From positions 1 through 64,000 of the forward strand of contig NZ_JAUYWA010000019.1 in assembly GCF_030689025.1 (NCBI RefSeq): a DNA stretch of 64,000 nt, read 5' to 3'. Source of the DNA: Oceanobacter sp. 1_MG-2023. Its GTDB lineage: Bacteria > Pseudomonadota > Gammaproteobacteria > Pseudomonadales > Oceanobacteraceae. The notes beneath the pieces were generated by a model. The model made no database searches. It worked only from the letters and a program-made list of their open reading frames with translations, and was not told the origin of the DNA. This document shows, one piece after another, positions 18,233-28,400 of this stretch (position 1 is its first letter; every line of letters begins with the position of its first letter). A program made the position numbers and the translations under genes.

Positions 18233-18955
18233 TCATACTGCCAGATATTGTCGAATCAGGGCATCGTTCAAATTGGCCATCTTGTCACTTGCAACAACCC
18301 GGCCCTTTTCCATCAGCCGGAACTCTTTACCGACCCGGCGCGCAAAACCGAGTTTCTGCTCAACCAGAATTACCGTCAGCCCTTCTTCTTCGTTCAGCTT
18401 GAGGATGACATCACCAATCTGACGGACGATATTGGGCTGAATGCCTTCGTTGGGTTCATCCAGAATCAGGACATTGGGTTCGATCACCAGTGCCCGCCCG
18501 ATAGCCAGCTGCTGCTGCTGACCACCGGAAAGGTCACCGCCACGGCGGTGCAGCATTTCTTTCAAGACTGGAAACAGGGTAAAGATTTTTTCCGGAATCT
18601 CGGCCGAATCATCCTCACGCCCCAGCATTTTTAACCGCTGCTTGCGAATGGGCAGACCAATCCGCAGGTTTTCTTCCACCGACAGCATCGGGAAAATATC
18701 CCGTCCTTGCGGCACGTAACCAATGCCGGCCACGGCCCGGGCTTCGGCATTTTTCTTGTGCAGCGGCTCACCGTCGAGCAGGATTTCACCATTCGAAATC
18801 GGCAATAGTCCCATCAGGCATTTCAGCAGTGTGGTTTTGCCGACTCCATTACGCCCCATAATGCAGGTACAGGAGCCTTGCTCGATCGCCAGATCGAGAT
18901 CCCACAAAATCTGGGTGCCGCCATACAGTTGGTTGACCTTGTTAATGGCAATCAT
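18233..18955 (-). CDS. urtE: Urea ABC transporter ATP-binding protein UrtE
   Basis: This 240-residue ABC ATPase has Walker A GRNGVGKTTL, signature LSGGQQQQLAIG and Walker B VLILDEPNEGIQP. It resembles LivF-type ATPases, and the GIQPN after the Walker B is common in UrtE. It powers urea import with UrtD on the inner face of the membrane. Its ATG overlaps the urtD stop by four bases. It is the last of the five urt genes in the usual order. Confidence 0.95.
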   Translation of the reverse strand: MIAINKVNQLYGGTQILWDLDLAIEQGSCTCIMGRNGVGKTTLLKCLMGLLPISNGEILLDGEPLHKKNAEARAVAGIGYVPQGRDIFPMLSVEENLRIGLPIRKQRLKMLGREDDSAEIPEKIFTLFPVLKEMLHRRGGDLSGGQQQQLAIGRALVIEPNVLILDEPNEGIQPNIVRQIGDVILKLNEEEGLTVILVEQKLGFARRVGKEFRLMEKGRVVASDKMANLNDALIRQYLAV

Positions 18956-19797
18956 GCTTCTTCCCCCAGATACACTTCAATCACGTCGCGGTTGCTCTGA
19001 ATCTGGTCCATGGTGCCTTCGGCCAGAACGGCTCCCTGGTGCAAGACGGTCACGGTTCGGGCAATACTGCGGACAAATTCCATATCGTGTTCCACCACAA
19101 TCACCGTGTGTTTCCCGGCCAGCGAGGTCAGCAACTCAGCGGTGCGTTCGGTTTCCTGCGGGGTCATGCCAGCCACCGGCTCATCCACCAGCAGCAGCCG
19201 GGGTTGTGCCATCAGCAACATGCCGATCTCCAGCCATTGCTTCTGACCGTGGGACAAGGCACCGGCCAGCATCGAGCGCTGTTCCGTCAGGCCGATGATT
19301 TCCAGCACTTCTTCGATACGACCGATTTCCGTCGGACTGAGACGGGCAAACAGCGTGGGCAACACCCCCTTGTTGGACTTCAGCGACAGCTCCAGGTTGT
19401 CGAATACGCTGTGTGCTTCAAACACCGTCGGTTTCTGGAACTTGCGACCAATGCCCAGTTCGGCAATTTCCGCTTCCGAGCGGTTCAGCAAATTATGATT
19501 GCTGCCAAAATACACCGTACCGGAGTCCGGTTGGGTCTTGCCGGTAATCACATCCATCATGGTGGTTTTACCGGCCCCGTTGGCACCAATCAGGCAACGC
19601 AACTCACCATCGTTGACGTACAGATTGAGGTTATTCAAGGCCTTGAAACCGTCAAAGCTGAGGTTCACCCCTTCGACATACAGAATCATCTGCTGCGAGA
19701 CATTGACCTCTGGCTGCTTCGGCATCAGAAAGGGCCAGACCTGATCCGGCCGCAAGGCATCCCGGGCCTGATCGGAAACTGTTTCAATCACACTCAT
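18952..19797 (-). CDS. urtD: Urea ABC transporter ATP-binding protein UrtD
   Basis: This 281-residue ABC ATPase is of LivG type: Walker A GANGAGKTTMMDVITG, signature LSHGQKQWLEIG and Walker B LLLVDEPVAGMT. The stretch LEIGMLLMAQPRLLLVDEPV is typical of UrtD. An N-terminal extension of about 40 residues precedes the ATPase core, as common in UrtD of proteobacteria. It overlaps both urtC and urtE by four bases, giving coupled translation in urtA-urtB-urtC-urtD-urtE. Confidence 0.95.
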   Translation of the reverse strand: MSVIETVSDQARDALRPDQVWPFLMPKQPEVNVSQQMILYVEGVNLSFDGFKALNNLNLYVNDGELRCLIGANGAGKTTMMDVITGKTQPDSGTVYFGSNHNLLNRSEAEIAELGIGRKFQKPTVFEAHSVFDNLELSLKSNKGVLPTLFARLSPTEIGRIEEVLEIIGLTEQRSMLAGALSHGQKQWLEIGMLLMAQPRLLLVDEPVAGMTPQETERTAELLTSLAGKHTVIVVEHDMEFVRSIARTVTVLHQGAVLAEGTMDQIQSNRDVIEVYLGEEA

Positions 19798-21020
19798 GAG
19801 GACACCCCGCTGGAATCCGACGTTGATGTTGTTGGCGCTGCTGACGTTGCAGGTGTTGATGTTGCCGCGGTGGATGCAGATGCTTCAGGCGCGGCGGGTC
19901 GAGTCGCAAAACGCTGCTGCAGCTGACCGTAAATACCCATCAAGCCTTTTGGCAAATACAGCGTTACCAATACAAACAGTGCACCCAGCGCAAACAGCCA
20001 GCCATCCGGCATAATGGCCGTAAACCGTGTCTTGGCGTAGTTCACCAGCAACGCCCCAATAACCGCACCAATCAGCGTGCCACGGCCACCAACCGCCACC
20101 CAGATCACCACCTCAATCGAGTTGATGGGGGAAAACTCTCCGGGGTTGATAATACCCACCTGAGGCACATACAAGGCCCCGGCAATTGCCGCAATCACTG
20201 CGGAATAGACAAACAGCCAAACCTTGTACTGCTCGGTGCGATAACCGATAAAGCGGGCGCGGGATTCGCCATCCCGAATGGCTACAATCACCTTGCCAAG
20301 CCGCGACTTCATAATCCAGTGACTGGTAATCAGTGTCAGCGACAGCATTAATGCCGTGATCAGAAACAGCGCCACCCGGGTGCTGTCCGACTGCAGATCA
20401 AAGCCGAGAATATCCTTGAAGTCAGTCAGGCCATTGTTGCCACCAAACCCCATTTCGTTACGGAAAAACGACAGCAGCAAGGCATAGGTCAGCGCCTGGG
20501 TCATGATCGACAGATACACCCCGGTCACCCGCGAGCGAAACGCCAACCAGCCAAACACATACGCCAGAATACCGGGCACCAGCACCGCCATCAGCATGGC
20601 AAACCAGAACTGATCCATCCCCTGCCAGAACCAGGGCAACTCACTCCAGTCGAGGAACACCATAAAGTCGGGTAATTCCGGGTTGCCATAAACCCCGCGA
20701 TCACCAATCTGGCGCATCAGGTACATGCCCATGCCATAACCACCCAGCGCAAAAAATGCCCCGTGGCCAAGACTGAGAATGCCGCAATAGCCCCAAATCA
20801 CATCCACCGCCAACGCCAACATGGCGTAGCTGAGGTATTTGCCCAACAAGGTAATGGTGTAGGTGCTGACATGAAATGCCGATGTTTCCGGCACCAGCAA
20901 ATTGGCCGCCGATGCCAACACGGTCACCACCAGCAGCAGAATCACAAAGGGGGCGACCCGACCACCAGGCTGACCCTTGTTTTTCAGCAAGGTCTGAAAT
21001 ACAGCAGCAAGTGCGTTCAT
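19794..21020 (-). CDS. urtC: Urea ABC transporter permease UrtC
   Basis: This 408-residue LivM-type permease has about ten hydrophobic segments and the motif IGYRTEQYKVWLFVYSAVIA with the EAA-like loop. The tail after residue 375 is rich in Ala, Thr and Ser (SASTAATSTPATSAAPTTST), low in complexity and probably disordered. It forms the membrane channel with UrtB. Overlaps urtB and urtD by four bases each. High confidence from sequence and order. Confidence 0.95.
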   Translation of the reverse strand: MNALAAVFQTLLKNKGQPGGRVAPFVILLLVVTVLASAANLLVPETSAFHVSTYTITLLGKYLSYAMLALAVDVIWGYCGILSLGHGAFFALGGYGMGMYLMRQIGDRGVYGNPELPDFMVFLDWSELPWFWQGMDQFWFAMLMAVLVPGILAYVFGWLAFRSRVTGVYLSIMTQALTYALLLSFFRNEMGFGGNNGLTDFKDILGFDLQSDSTRVALFLITALMLSLTLITSHWIMKSRLGKVIVAIRDGESRARFIGYRTEQYKVWLFVYSAVIAAIAGALYVPQVGIINPGEFSPINSIEVVIWVAVGGRGTLIGAVIGALLVNYAKTRFTAIMPDGWLFALGALFVLVTLYLPKGLMGIYGQLQQRFATRPAAPEASASTAATSTPATSAAPTTSTSDSSGVSS

Positions 21021-22744
21021 TCTGCCGCCCTCCCTTTTTGAGGAAACAATCCTTTCGGACGTTTCTGGATAAACAGAATGATAAAGACCAACACCAGGAT
21101 ACTGGCCAGCACCGCTCCCGTAACCGGTTCCAGAAACTTGTTGGCAATACCCAGCGAGAAGGCTGCCACCAGCGTGCCGAGCAGATTGCCGACACCGCCA
21201 AAGACCACCACCATAAACGAATCAATAATATACGCCTGGCCCAGGTTCGGCCCCACGTTGGTCAGCTGGCTCAACGCCACCCCGGCAATACCGGCAATGC
21301 CGGAACCCAGACCAAAGGTCATGGCATCGACCCGGTCGGAGCGCACCCCCATGGCCCGGGCCATGGAACGATTCTGCGAGACCGCCCGAACATTCAGGCC
21401 CAGATTGGTTTTCTTCAAGATCAGTTGCAGGGCAAAAAACACCAACAACGCAAACGCCAGAATGTACAAACGATTCAGGGTCAGCGACAACACCGGGTTG
21501 ATCTCGACCGAGCCACTCATCCACTCAGGAGATGCCACCTGCCGGTTCAGCGGCGAGAAAATCGTACGCACCAGCTGCTGCAGGATCAGGCTGATCCCGA
21601 AAGTCGCCAGCAGGGTTTCCAATGGGCGACCGTGCAAATGGCGAATGACCAGCCGCTCAATCAGGACGCCCATCAGACCCGATACAATAAAGGCAGCCGG
21701 GATCGCCACCCACAGTGAATAATCGATCAGGTTGGGCATGATCAGCTGAATCACATACGTCGTATAAGCCCCCAGCATGATCATTTCACCATGGGCCATA
21801 TTGATCACCCCCATAACCCCGAAGGTAATGGCCAGACCAATCGCCGCCAGCAGCAAGACCGAGCCAAGGCTCAGGCCAAAAAACAACTGGTCAACAAAAC
21901 CGTACAGTTCCACCCGTTCCTGAATACGGTCCAGCGCCTTCGCCGCTGCCTTACTGACCACCGGGTTGTAGTCACTGTGATCCGTTGCCATATCCGCGAA
22001 GTAACGCAGAACGTTGCGGGCATCACCTTCCAGACTGCCACCAATGGCTTCAATGGCCGCCAGTTGATCGGCTTGTTGTGTCGAACTTTCCAGCTGATAC
22101 ATGGCCAGCGCCAGATCCATGATTTCTTGAACTGATGCTACGGTTTCATGCTGACGCGCTGCCTGAATCGTCACGATGGTATCGGCATCCAGCTCCGACA
22201 GCAGGTTTTTCACCGCCGTCTCGCGTACTTCAGCCCGTTCGGACGACAAACGAATCCGGGCTATCACGCCATTCAAATAGTTGCGCAAGCGGTTATTTAC
22301 CCGAATCTTTTTCACATCACGCTTGCCCAGGTCTGAGACCAGAACACTGGTCAGCGGGTCTTTATATTCGGTTTCGCCCTTGGTCTCGATCTTGCCGACC
22401 ACCTGGCGTGTTGCTTTCACGTAGTAGAGATCCCCGGCGAGCAGGGTTTTGAACAGCGGCAGTATCTCCTTGCCGCCCAGGTCATGCAGTTGCTCCAGCA
22501 CCGGGATCGTTTTGTTCAGCGAGGTTTCGGTCAACTCAAGCAGCAATGACTCGATCGTCACAACCGGAGCCAGCGCCTCAGCATCCAGGCCAGCTTCCAG
22601 CGCAACCGTCGTTAATTCAGATGGCTCAACAGCGACTGGCGTTGTCTCAGCGTCGGGCGCTCGTACCGCGTCATCCAACTCGGCAAACACCGGCCCGGCC
22701 AGCATGCCGAGCAGGCAGCAGCAGGTAATAAACAGTTTTTTCAC
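21017..22744 (-). CDS. urtB: Urea ABC transporter permease UrtB with long periplasmic domain
   Basis: About 575 residues from the GTG at 22744, which gives a clean signal peptide (VKKLFITCCCLLGMLAGPVFA) after a GGAGC site; an ATG at 22786 is less likely. Residues about 22-285 form a helical periplasmic region with HEAT-like character. The rest is a LivH-type permease with the conserved GVMGVINMAHGEMIMLGAY. The large N-terminal domain is normal for proteobacterial UrtB. It overlaps urtC by four bases. Confidence 0.93.
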   Translation of the reverse strand: MKKLFITCCCLLGMLAGPVFAELDDAVRAPDAETTPVAVEPSELTTVALEAGLDAEALAPVVTIESLLLELTETSLNKTIPVLEQLHDLGGKEILPLFKTLLAGDLYYVKATRQVVGKIETKGETEYKDPLTSVLVSDLGKRDVKKIRVNNRLRNYLNGVIARIRLSSERAEVRETAVKNLLSELDADTIVTIQAARQHETVASVQEIMDLALAMYQLESSTQQADQLAAIEAIGGSLEGDARNVLRYFADMATDHSDYNPVVSKAAAKALDRIQERVELYGFVDQLFFGLSLGSVLLLAAIGLAITFGVMGVINMAHGEMIMLGAYTTYVIQLIMPNLIDYSLWVAIPAAFIVSGLMGVLIERLVIRHLHGRPLETLLATFGISLILQQLVRTIFSPLNRQVASPEWMSGSVEINPVLSLTLNRLYILAFALLVFFALQLILKKTNLGLNVRAVSQNRSMARAMGVRSDRVDAMTFGLGSGIAGIAGVALSQLTNVGPNLGQAYIIDSFMVVVFGGVGNLLGTLVAAFSLGIANKFLEPVTGAVLASILVLVFIILFIQKRPKGLFPQKGRAAE

Positions 22745-22879
22745 AATGAGGCTCCGCGTCTGATGATCAGGAAAACCAACAGACACCCCGGTCCAGATAA
22801 GAACCAGAATGTCGGCGGGCGGAATCAGGTAGTCAGATACCCTGCCAGAAGTGGCAGGGCTTGGGGGTCCGGCGTCGGC

Positions 22880-24166
22880 CTAGTAGTTCTGGCCAGAGCA
22901 GGTTTTGGTTTTGGTGTTGTAGTTACCGCACTTGGTAGGTGCCGTCCAATCGGCAATCAGATCCTTGGAACCCGGCAGGAAGTCGGACCAGGCATCACCA
23001 GCGACCAGGCCATCGGTTTCCCAGACAACTTCGAACTGGCCATCGTCCTGAATCTCACCGATCAGTACTGGCTTGCTCAGATGGTGGTTTTTGTTCATCA
23101 CCGCCATGCCGCCAGTCAGGTTCGGCGCTTTCTGGCCGATCAAAGCTTGTTCAACCTTGTCGACATCGGTGGTACCGGCTTTGGCAACGGCCTGGGTCCA
23201 CATTTGGAAACCGATATAAGTCGCTTCCATAGGATCGTTGGTTACGCGCTCGTCGTTACCGGTAAATTTCTGCCAGCTTTCGATAAAGGCTTCGTTTTCA
23301 TCGCTATCCACGCTCTGGAAGTAGTTCCAGGCGGCCAGGTGACCCACCAGAGGCTTGGTATCGATACCGGACAGTTCTTCTTCACCAACCGAGAAAGCAA
23401 CAACGGGAATGTCTTCAGCCGAAACACCCTGGTTACCCAGTTCCTTGTAGAAAGGCACGTTGGCATCACCGTTAATGGTAGAAACCACTGCGGCTTTTTT
23501 ACCCTTGCTGCCGAACTTCTTGATATCCGACACAATGGACTGCCAGTCAGAATGACCAAACGGCGTGTAATTGATCATGATGTCTGATTCCTTGACACCC
23601 TTGGACTTCAGATATGCTTCCAGAATCTTGTTGGTAGTACGGGGATAAACGTAATCGGTACCGGCCAGAACCCAGCGTTTGACGCCCAGATCATTCATCA
23701 GATAATCAACCGCAGGAATGGCCTGCTGGTTTGGCGCAGCGCCAGTGTAGAATACGTTTTTGGAAGATTCTTCCCCTTCGTACTGCACCGGGTAGAACAT
23801 CAGACCGTTCAGCTCTTCAATCACCGGCAAAACGGATTTACGGGAAACCGACGTCCAGCAACCGAAGATGACATCCACCTCGTCTTTGGTCAGCAATTCG
23901 CGGGTTTTTTCAGCAAACAAAGGCCAGTTAGAGGCAGGATCAACCACCACGGCTTCCAGCTGCTTACCCAACAAACCACCCTTCTTGTTTTGCTCTTCCA
24001 CCATCATCAGAACCGTGTCTTTCAGCGTTGTTTCTGAAATCGCCATGGTGCCAGACAACGAATGCAACACACCCACCTTGATGGTGTCGGCTGCAAGTGC
24101 ACTGTAGCTTGCCATAGTAGCACCAACCGCCAGAGCGACGCCGGTAACCAGCTTTTTGAATGTCAT
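22880..24166 (-). CDS. urtA: Urea ABC transporter substrate-binding protein UrtA
   Basis: This 428-residue periplasmic binding protein has a signal peptide (MTFKKLVTGVALAVGATMAS then YSALAAD) and the type I fold of the Leu/Ile/Val family. The UrtA-typical stretches TIKVGVLHSLSGTMAISET, EVDVIFGCWTSVSRKSVLPV and LMFYPVQYEGEESS bind urea. First gene of the urt operon, 135 bases before urtB. An AAAGGA site lies about 8 bases before the ATG. Upstream lies the regulatory region with a perfect dyad described separately. Confidence 0.96.
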   Translation of the reverse strand: MTFKKLVTGVALAVGATMASYSALAADTIKVGVLHSLSGTMAISETTLKDTVLMMVEEQNKKGGLLGKQLEAVVVDPASNWPLFAEKTRELLTKDEVDVIFGCWTSVSRKSVLPVIEELNGLMFYPVQYEGEESSKNVFYTGAAPNQQAIPAVDYLMNDLGVKRWVLAGTDYVYPRTTNKILEAYLKSKGVKESDIMINYTPFGHSDWQSIVSDIKKFGSKGKKAAVVSTINGDANVPFYKELGNQGVSAEDIPVVAFSVGEEELSGIDTKPLVGHLAAWNYFQSVDSDENEAFIESWQKFTGNDERVTNDPMEATYIGFQMWTQAVAKAGTTDVDKVEQALIGQKAPNLTGGMAVMNKNHHLSKPVLIGEIQDDGQFEVVWETDGLVAGDAWSDFLPGSKDLIADWTAPTKCGNYNTKTKTCSGQNY

Positions 24167-24296
24167 ACCGAAGCTTCCTTTAATCTACTTTTATTGGCCT
24201 GGTGACGCCCGCTGACGGGCCTCCCCTCTTCTGTAATCTGCCAGTCAATTATTCGGAAAAGCCCTGCATTCAGGTATGGGGTAATTAACGCACAGG

Positions 24297-24316
24297 TATA
24301 CGTCATTTGACGTATA
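24297..24316. promoter_or_regulatory. Perfect dyad upstream of urtA, candidate operator
   Basis: Arms tatacgtca and tgacgtata form a 9-base perfect inverted repeat around a 2-base centre. Its centre lies about 140 bases upstream of the urtA start. The size and symmetry suit a dimeric LuxR-type activator such as the one encoded next door at 24517-25452. The link between the two is inferred. Confidence 0.55.
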
Positions 24317-24357
24317 GCCGCAGAGACCGGCGCCATCCGGGCCACAAGCGAGAGCGC

Positions 24358-24413
24358 AGACGTTAACGCCATTCACGGGAGCGCCCAGACATTAACGCCA
24401 TTCACGGGAGCGC
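24358..24413. repeat. Pair of 27-base direct repeats upstream of urtA
   Basis: The unit beginning agac and ending cacgggagcgc occurs at 24358-24384 and again at 24387-24413, with a single mismatch and a 29-base period. It lies between the dyad and the GC-rich palindrome. It may be a repeated regulator site or a slippage product; no function can be read from it. Confidence 0.6.
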
Positions 24414-24428
24414 GGGCGGCCCGCCCGC
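24412..24428. terminator. GC-rich palindrome downstream of the response regulator gene
   Basis: Arms gcgggcgg and ccgcccgc are perfectly complementary around one base. It lies about 90 bases past the stop of the response regulator on the minus strand. It could attenuate or end the kinase-regulator transcript before urtA, but there is no T run after it. Confidence 0.35.
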
Positions 24429-24516
24429 CGTTCAGGCAAGGCGCCTCTATCTTCAAGTCCGTTGTTAACGTCCAGCAATTGACCACAGTGCAAGGCGACT
24501 ACCGCCATGACTGTTG

Positions 24517-25452
24517 TCAGGCTTCCACCGCCAGTAATCGCAATGCGACGCCGGCGGCGGCGGTGCGGTTTTCTACACCCAGCTTGGTAAAGATCTGTTC
24601 CAGGTGTTTGTTGACAGTACGTGGGCTCATATTGAGGATTTCAGCGGCTTCGCGGTTGGCTTTGCCGTTGGCAATCCAGTACAGCACTTCGGATTCCCGT
24701 TCGGTAAGGTTCAGGTGTTCCCGCAACATGGCGGCACCGGTCGGGCGTTGTCCGTCGACCAGCTTCAGCAGCATTTCGCCGTTGCCTTGTTCGTTGACCA
24801 GTTTGGCAGCCAGCGGATAACCAAGGCCGTCCAGACGCAGGCTGTTGCCGGGTTCAGGGTGATGTTCCAGCCAGCGGGCAATCTGTGGTGCCAGCAGGGA
24901 TTTCTGGCTGAGGTCGTCAACTCGGGCGCGTGCCAGCAAGGCGTAGGTTTGTGGTGTGGCCCAGCGTAATTCCCCCTGGGTCGATACTGTCATCAGGTGT
25001 TGGCCGGTGCTGTCGAGAGCCGACTGGGCGCTACTGGTCAAACGAGCGTTAGACAGATGTACCCGCATCCGCGCCAGTAATTCATCGGGGTTGATGGGTT
25101 TGGTGAGATAGTCGACACCACCGGCTTCCAGCCCTCGTACAATGTCGCTGGTATCGGTCAGGCCGGTCATGAAGATCACCGGAATCGACGCCAGCGCCGG
25201 GTCGGTTTTGAGCAGCCGACAGGCTTCAAAACCGTCCATATTCGGCATGATGGCATCCATAAGGATCATGTCTGGCTTCATTTTGCGGGCAATGCTCAAC
25301 GCCTGGCGGCCTTCCAGCGCCACCAGTACATCGATACCGGCTCCTTCGAGGGCATCGTTGATCAGACTCAGGGAATCGGGAGAGTCATCCACCACCAGAA
25401 CCATGTCCGACGGCATATCCACGCCTGCTGTTGTGCTGCTGGTTGGCTTCAT
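24517..25452 (-). CDS. LuxR-type response regulator, partner of the permease-kinase
   Basis: This 311-residue protein has an N-terminal receiver domain (residues about 15-130; MVLVVDDSPDS, acceptor aspartate in MILMDAIMPNMDG, TKPINPDEL with the lysine) and a C-terminal LuxR/NarL helix-turn-helix (LTERESEVLYWIANGKANRE then MSPRTVNKHLEQIFTKLGV). A linker of about 100 residues lies between. Its start overlaps the stop of the upstream hybrid kinase gene by four bases (ATGA), so the two are one unit. It sits directly upstream of urtA on the same strand, and therefore may activate the urea genes. Target genes are inferred. Confidence 0.9.
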   Translation of the reverse strand: MKPTSSTTAGVDMPSDMVLVVDDSPDSLSLINDALEGAGIDVLVALEGRQALSIARKMKPDMILMDAIMPNMDGFEACRLLKTDPALASIPVIFMTGLTDTSDIVRGLEAGGVDYLTKPINPDELLARMRVHLSNARLTSSAQSALDSTGQHLMTVSTQGELRWATPQTYALLARARVDDLSQKSLLAPQIARWLEHHPEPGNSLRLDGLGYPLAAKLVNEQGNGEMLLKLVDGQRPTGAAMLREHLNLTERESEVLYWIANGKANREAAEILNMSPRTVNKHLEQIFTKLGVENRTAAAGVALRLLAVEA

Positions 25453-28400
25453 GAGTCTGTGCTTCCTCCGTCGGTTTCGGCCAGCGCAATTTTCAGTAAT
25501 TCTGCCAGTTCCTGCAGCTGAAATCCGTCGGCCAGTTGTTGCAAACAGGCCAATTGACGGGCCGTTAATGCCGGTGATGTTTTCAGGCTTTGCAACTCTT
25601 GCACCACCCCTTTGCGATAGCCCATTTCGGCATAGGCTTGCAGCTCCCGCAGTTGCGGATGGGGTTGCAGCACCCCAAACGAGGCGGCGTCATGAATCCC
25701 GACCGGCGGTGCCTGGGGTTCCTGCAGCAAGCCGGTCGTGGGCAGGCTGACGGTTGCTGCCGCCGGACCGGGGCCATGCTGCCAGGTCCAGGATAAATCC
25801 AGCACTGTGCCAATGGTGTTTAACAAGCGGCTGTTGCTCACCGGTTTCACCAGATAATCGTTATAAATCGCGCGGTCGTATTCGCTGCGGTCTCCTTCCT
25901 GGGCATCGGCAGAGAGCATCACAATCGGTACCGAGATGCCACGTGTACGCAACCGATGAGCAACTTCAAGGCCGGTGATGCCCGGCATGGAAACGTCCAT
26001 CAGGAACAAGTCCGGCCCCCGTTCTCCGGCCTGTTCCAGTTCGTCCAGCATGGCCAGGCAGTGCTCTCCATCGTGGGCTTCGAGTGTCAAAAAGCCGAGC
26101 GGTACCAGTACGTCGGCCAACAATCCCCGTACGACCGGGTCATCATCCACCAGCAGTATGGTGCGTTGGAAACCTTCATAACCAATGATGCGTTTGTGCT
26201 CCAGCAATTCGGCCTGTTGCCGTTGCTGGTCGGAATGCAGGTTCACCCAGGGCAGCATCAGTGCCACGGTAAAGCAGCTCCCCTGGCCGGGGGTGCTGTC
26301 GACCTTGAGGTCGCCGCCCATGATCTCGGTCAGCAGCTTGACGATCGTCAGCCCCAACCCGGTACCCGGCAAGTTGGCGGTGGCGCGATTGCGTACCCGT
26401 TCAAAGGGGTCAAAAATCCGCTCTAGCGACTCGTCGTCGATTCCGGGGCCGGTATCCCGGATGCGGAACTCGGCCACCTGGTTGCGGTATCGAATATCAA
26501 AGTCGACGCGGCCACAGACGGTGTATTTGACGGCATTGGAAAGCAGGTTGATCAGAATCTGGCGCAGGCGCTTTTCATCCGTCATGGTCCATTGCGGCAG
26601 GGTTCCTTTTACGCTGACATGGAACTGCACGCCTTTCTGTTCTGCCTGCATGGCAAACATGGCGTTCAGCTGTTCCAGCAATACCGGTAATTCCACACGG
26701 GAGCGGTACAGATCCAGCTTGCCAGCTTCAATCCGGGAAATATCCAGCAAGCCGTCAATCAGGTCGGTCAGGTACTGGCCGCTGCGCTGGATAATCGCCA
26801 GGCCGTTCTTGTGCCCCGGTGGCGTATCGTCCTTGTTGGTTAATAACTGGGCGTAACCAATCACCGCTTGCAACGGCGTGCGTAATTCGTGGCTGATACC
26901 AGTCAGGTAGCGGCTTTTCGCCGCGTTGGCCGACTCTGCCAGTTCCTTGGCTTGCTGTAATGCCAGGTCGGTTTCCTGGTGCGCCTCAATCTCGGTGATC
27001 AGTTTGCGTGTCTGGCGGTTGGACTCTTTCTGTGCCACCAAACGGCTTTCATGGGCCAGCAAAAACAGCCAGGCCAGTACCCCGGAAGCAATCATCAGAG
27101 CAAAAAACAGCGTCCACATGGTTTGTTGCAACAGCTCGACTTCTGTCGCCGTCACCGGTGCCATTTGCCGGTAGACCACGGCCAGCAGCACGGCAATCAG
27201 CAAGTTCACAATAAACAGCAGGCTGACAAAATGACCCAGGCGGGAATTCACCACCCGCACCACCCGGGGCGGTACAAACTTGGACAAAAAATAAGCCAGC
27301 TGACGGGTTACATGCGCGTGCGGCTTGCAGATATCCATACAGCGCACATCCAGCGTGCAGCAGAGTGAACAGATCGGCAGGCCATAGGCCGGGCAGAAAC
27401 TCATGTCTTCCTGCTCAAAATGATTTTCACACACGCCGCACTGGATCGTCGGCACATGCTGATGCCGCACATCCTCCGGCAAGCGCGACAAATCGGTCGG
27501 GGCAATATCCGTGACCAGCAGATCCAGCTCCGGAGAGGTACGGGCAATGTAGTAACGGCCGCCGGTCCACCAGGCAATCAGGGGAACGGTAACAAAACAG
27601 ATGCCGAGACTGACAAAGTGGCTCAAGGTCGCCGTGACTTCGCCAAATAACCCCAGATAGCTGAGCATACCGGCAGTGGTGGCCAGCAGCATTGAACCCG
27701 TCCCGACCGGGTTGATGTCGTATAAATGCGCCCGTTTGAATTCCACAATATCCGGGCTTAGCCCCAGCGGCTTGTTGATCAACAGATCGGCGGCCAGCGA
27801 TCCCAGCCAGCTTACCGCCACAATCGCAAACACCCCGAGCACCGCCTCCAATGCCTGATAGATACCCAATTCCATCAGCAGCAGGGCGATGGTGACATTA
27901 AACACCAGCCACACCACCCGACCGGGGTGAGAATGCGTCAGCCGCGAGAAGAAATTCGACCAGGCAATCGATCCGGCATAGGCATTGGTGACGTTGATTT
28001 TCATCTGCGACACAATCACCATGGTCGCCGCCAGCAACAGCGCCAGCCCTTCGGAATGGGTCAGATAGAAAAACACGCGCTGATACATATGGGTCGGGTC
28101 GGTGGCCAGCTCATACGCAACCCCCTGGGTAATGGCCAGATACGCCAGAAACGATCCCAGCAGCATTTTGACAATACCGATCGATACCCAGCCTGGCCCC
28201 GCCAGCATCAACCAGAACCACCAGCGGCGCGCATTGTGTGGGGTCTTTGGGGGCATAAACCGCAGGTAATCCACCTGCTCGCCGATTTGTGGTACCAGAG
28301 CAAAAAACACCGACGCGGCCGCGCCAAATAACAGGATATTAAAACTGCCAGCCCCCACCCCGGGTATCAGGGTATCGTTCCCCGGCCCCGGTACGGTTGC

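Larger units (their letters stand above)
24167..24516. other. Regulatory region between response regulator gene and urtA
   Basis: No gene is supported in these 350 bases. The region holds a 20-base dyad (24297-24316), two near-identical 27-base direct repeats (24358-24413), and a GC-rich palindrome (24412-24428). I saw no clear sigma-54 (TGGCAC-N5-TTGC) site, though TGGCAG occurs. The region must hold the urtA promoter and the end of the regulator transcript. Confidence 0.6.

Noticed and set aside
24167-24260. Sigma-54 promoter for urtA
   Set aside because: TGGCAG is present, but no GC-bearing -12 element follows at the right distance.
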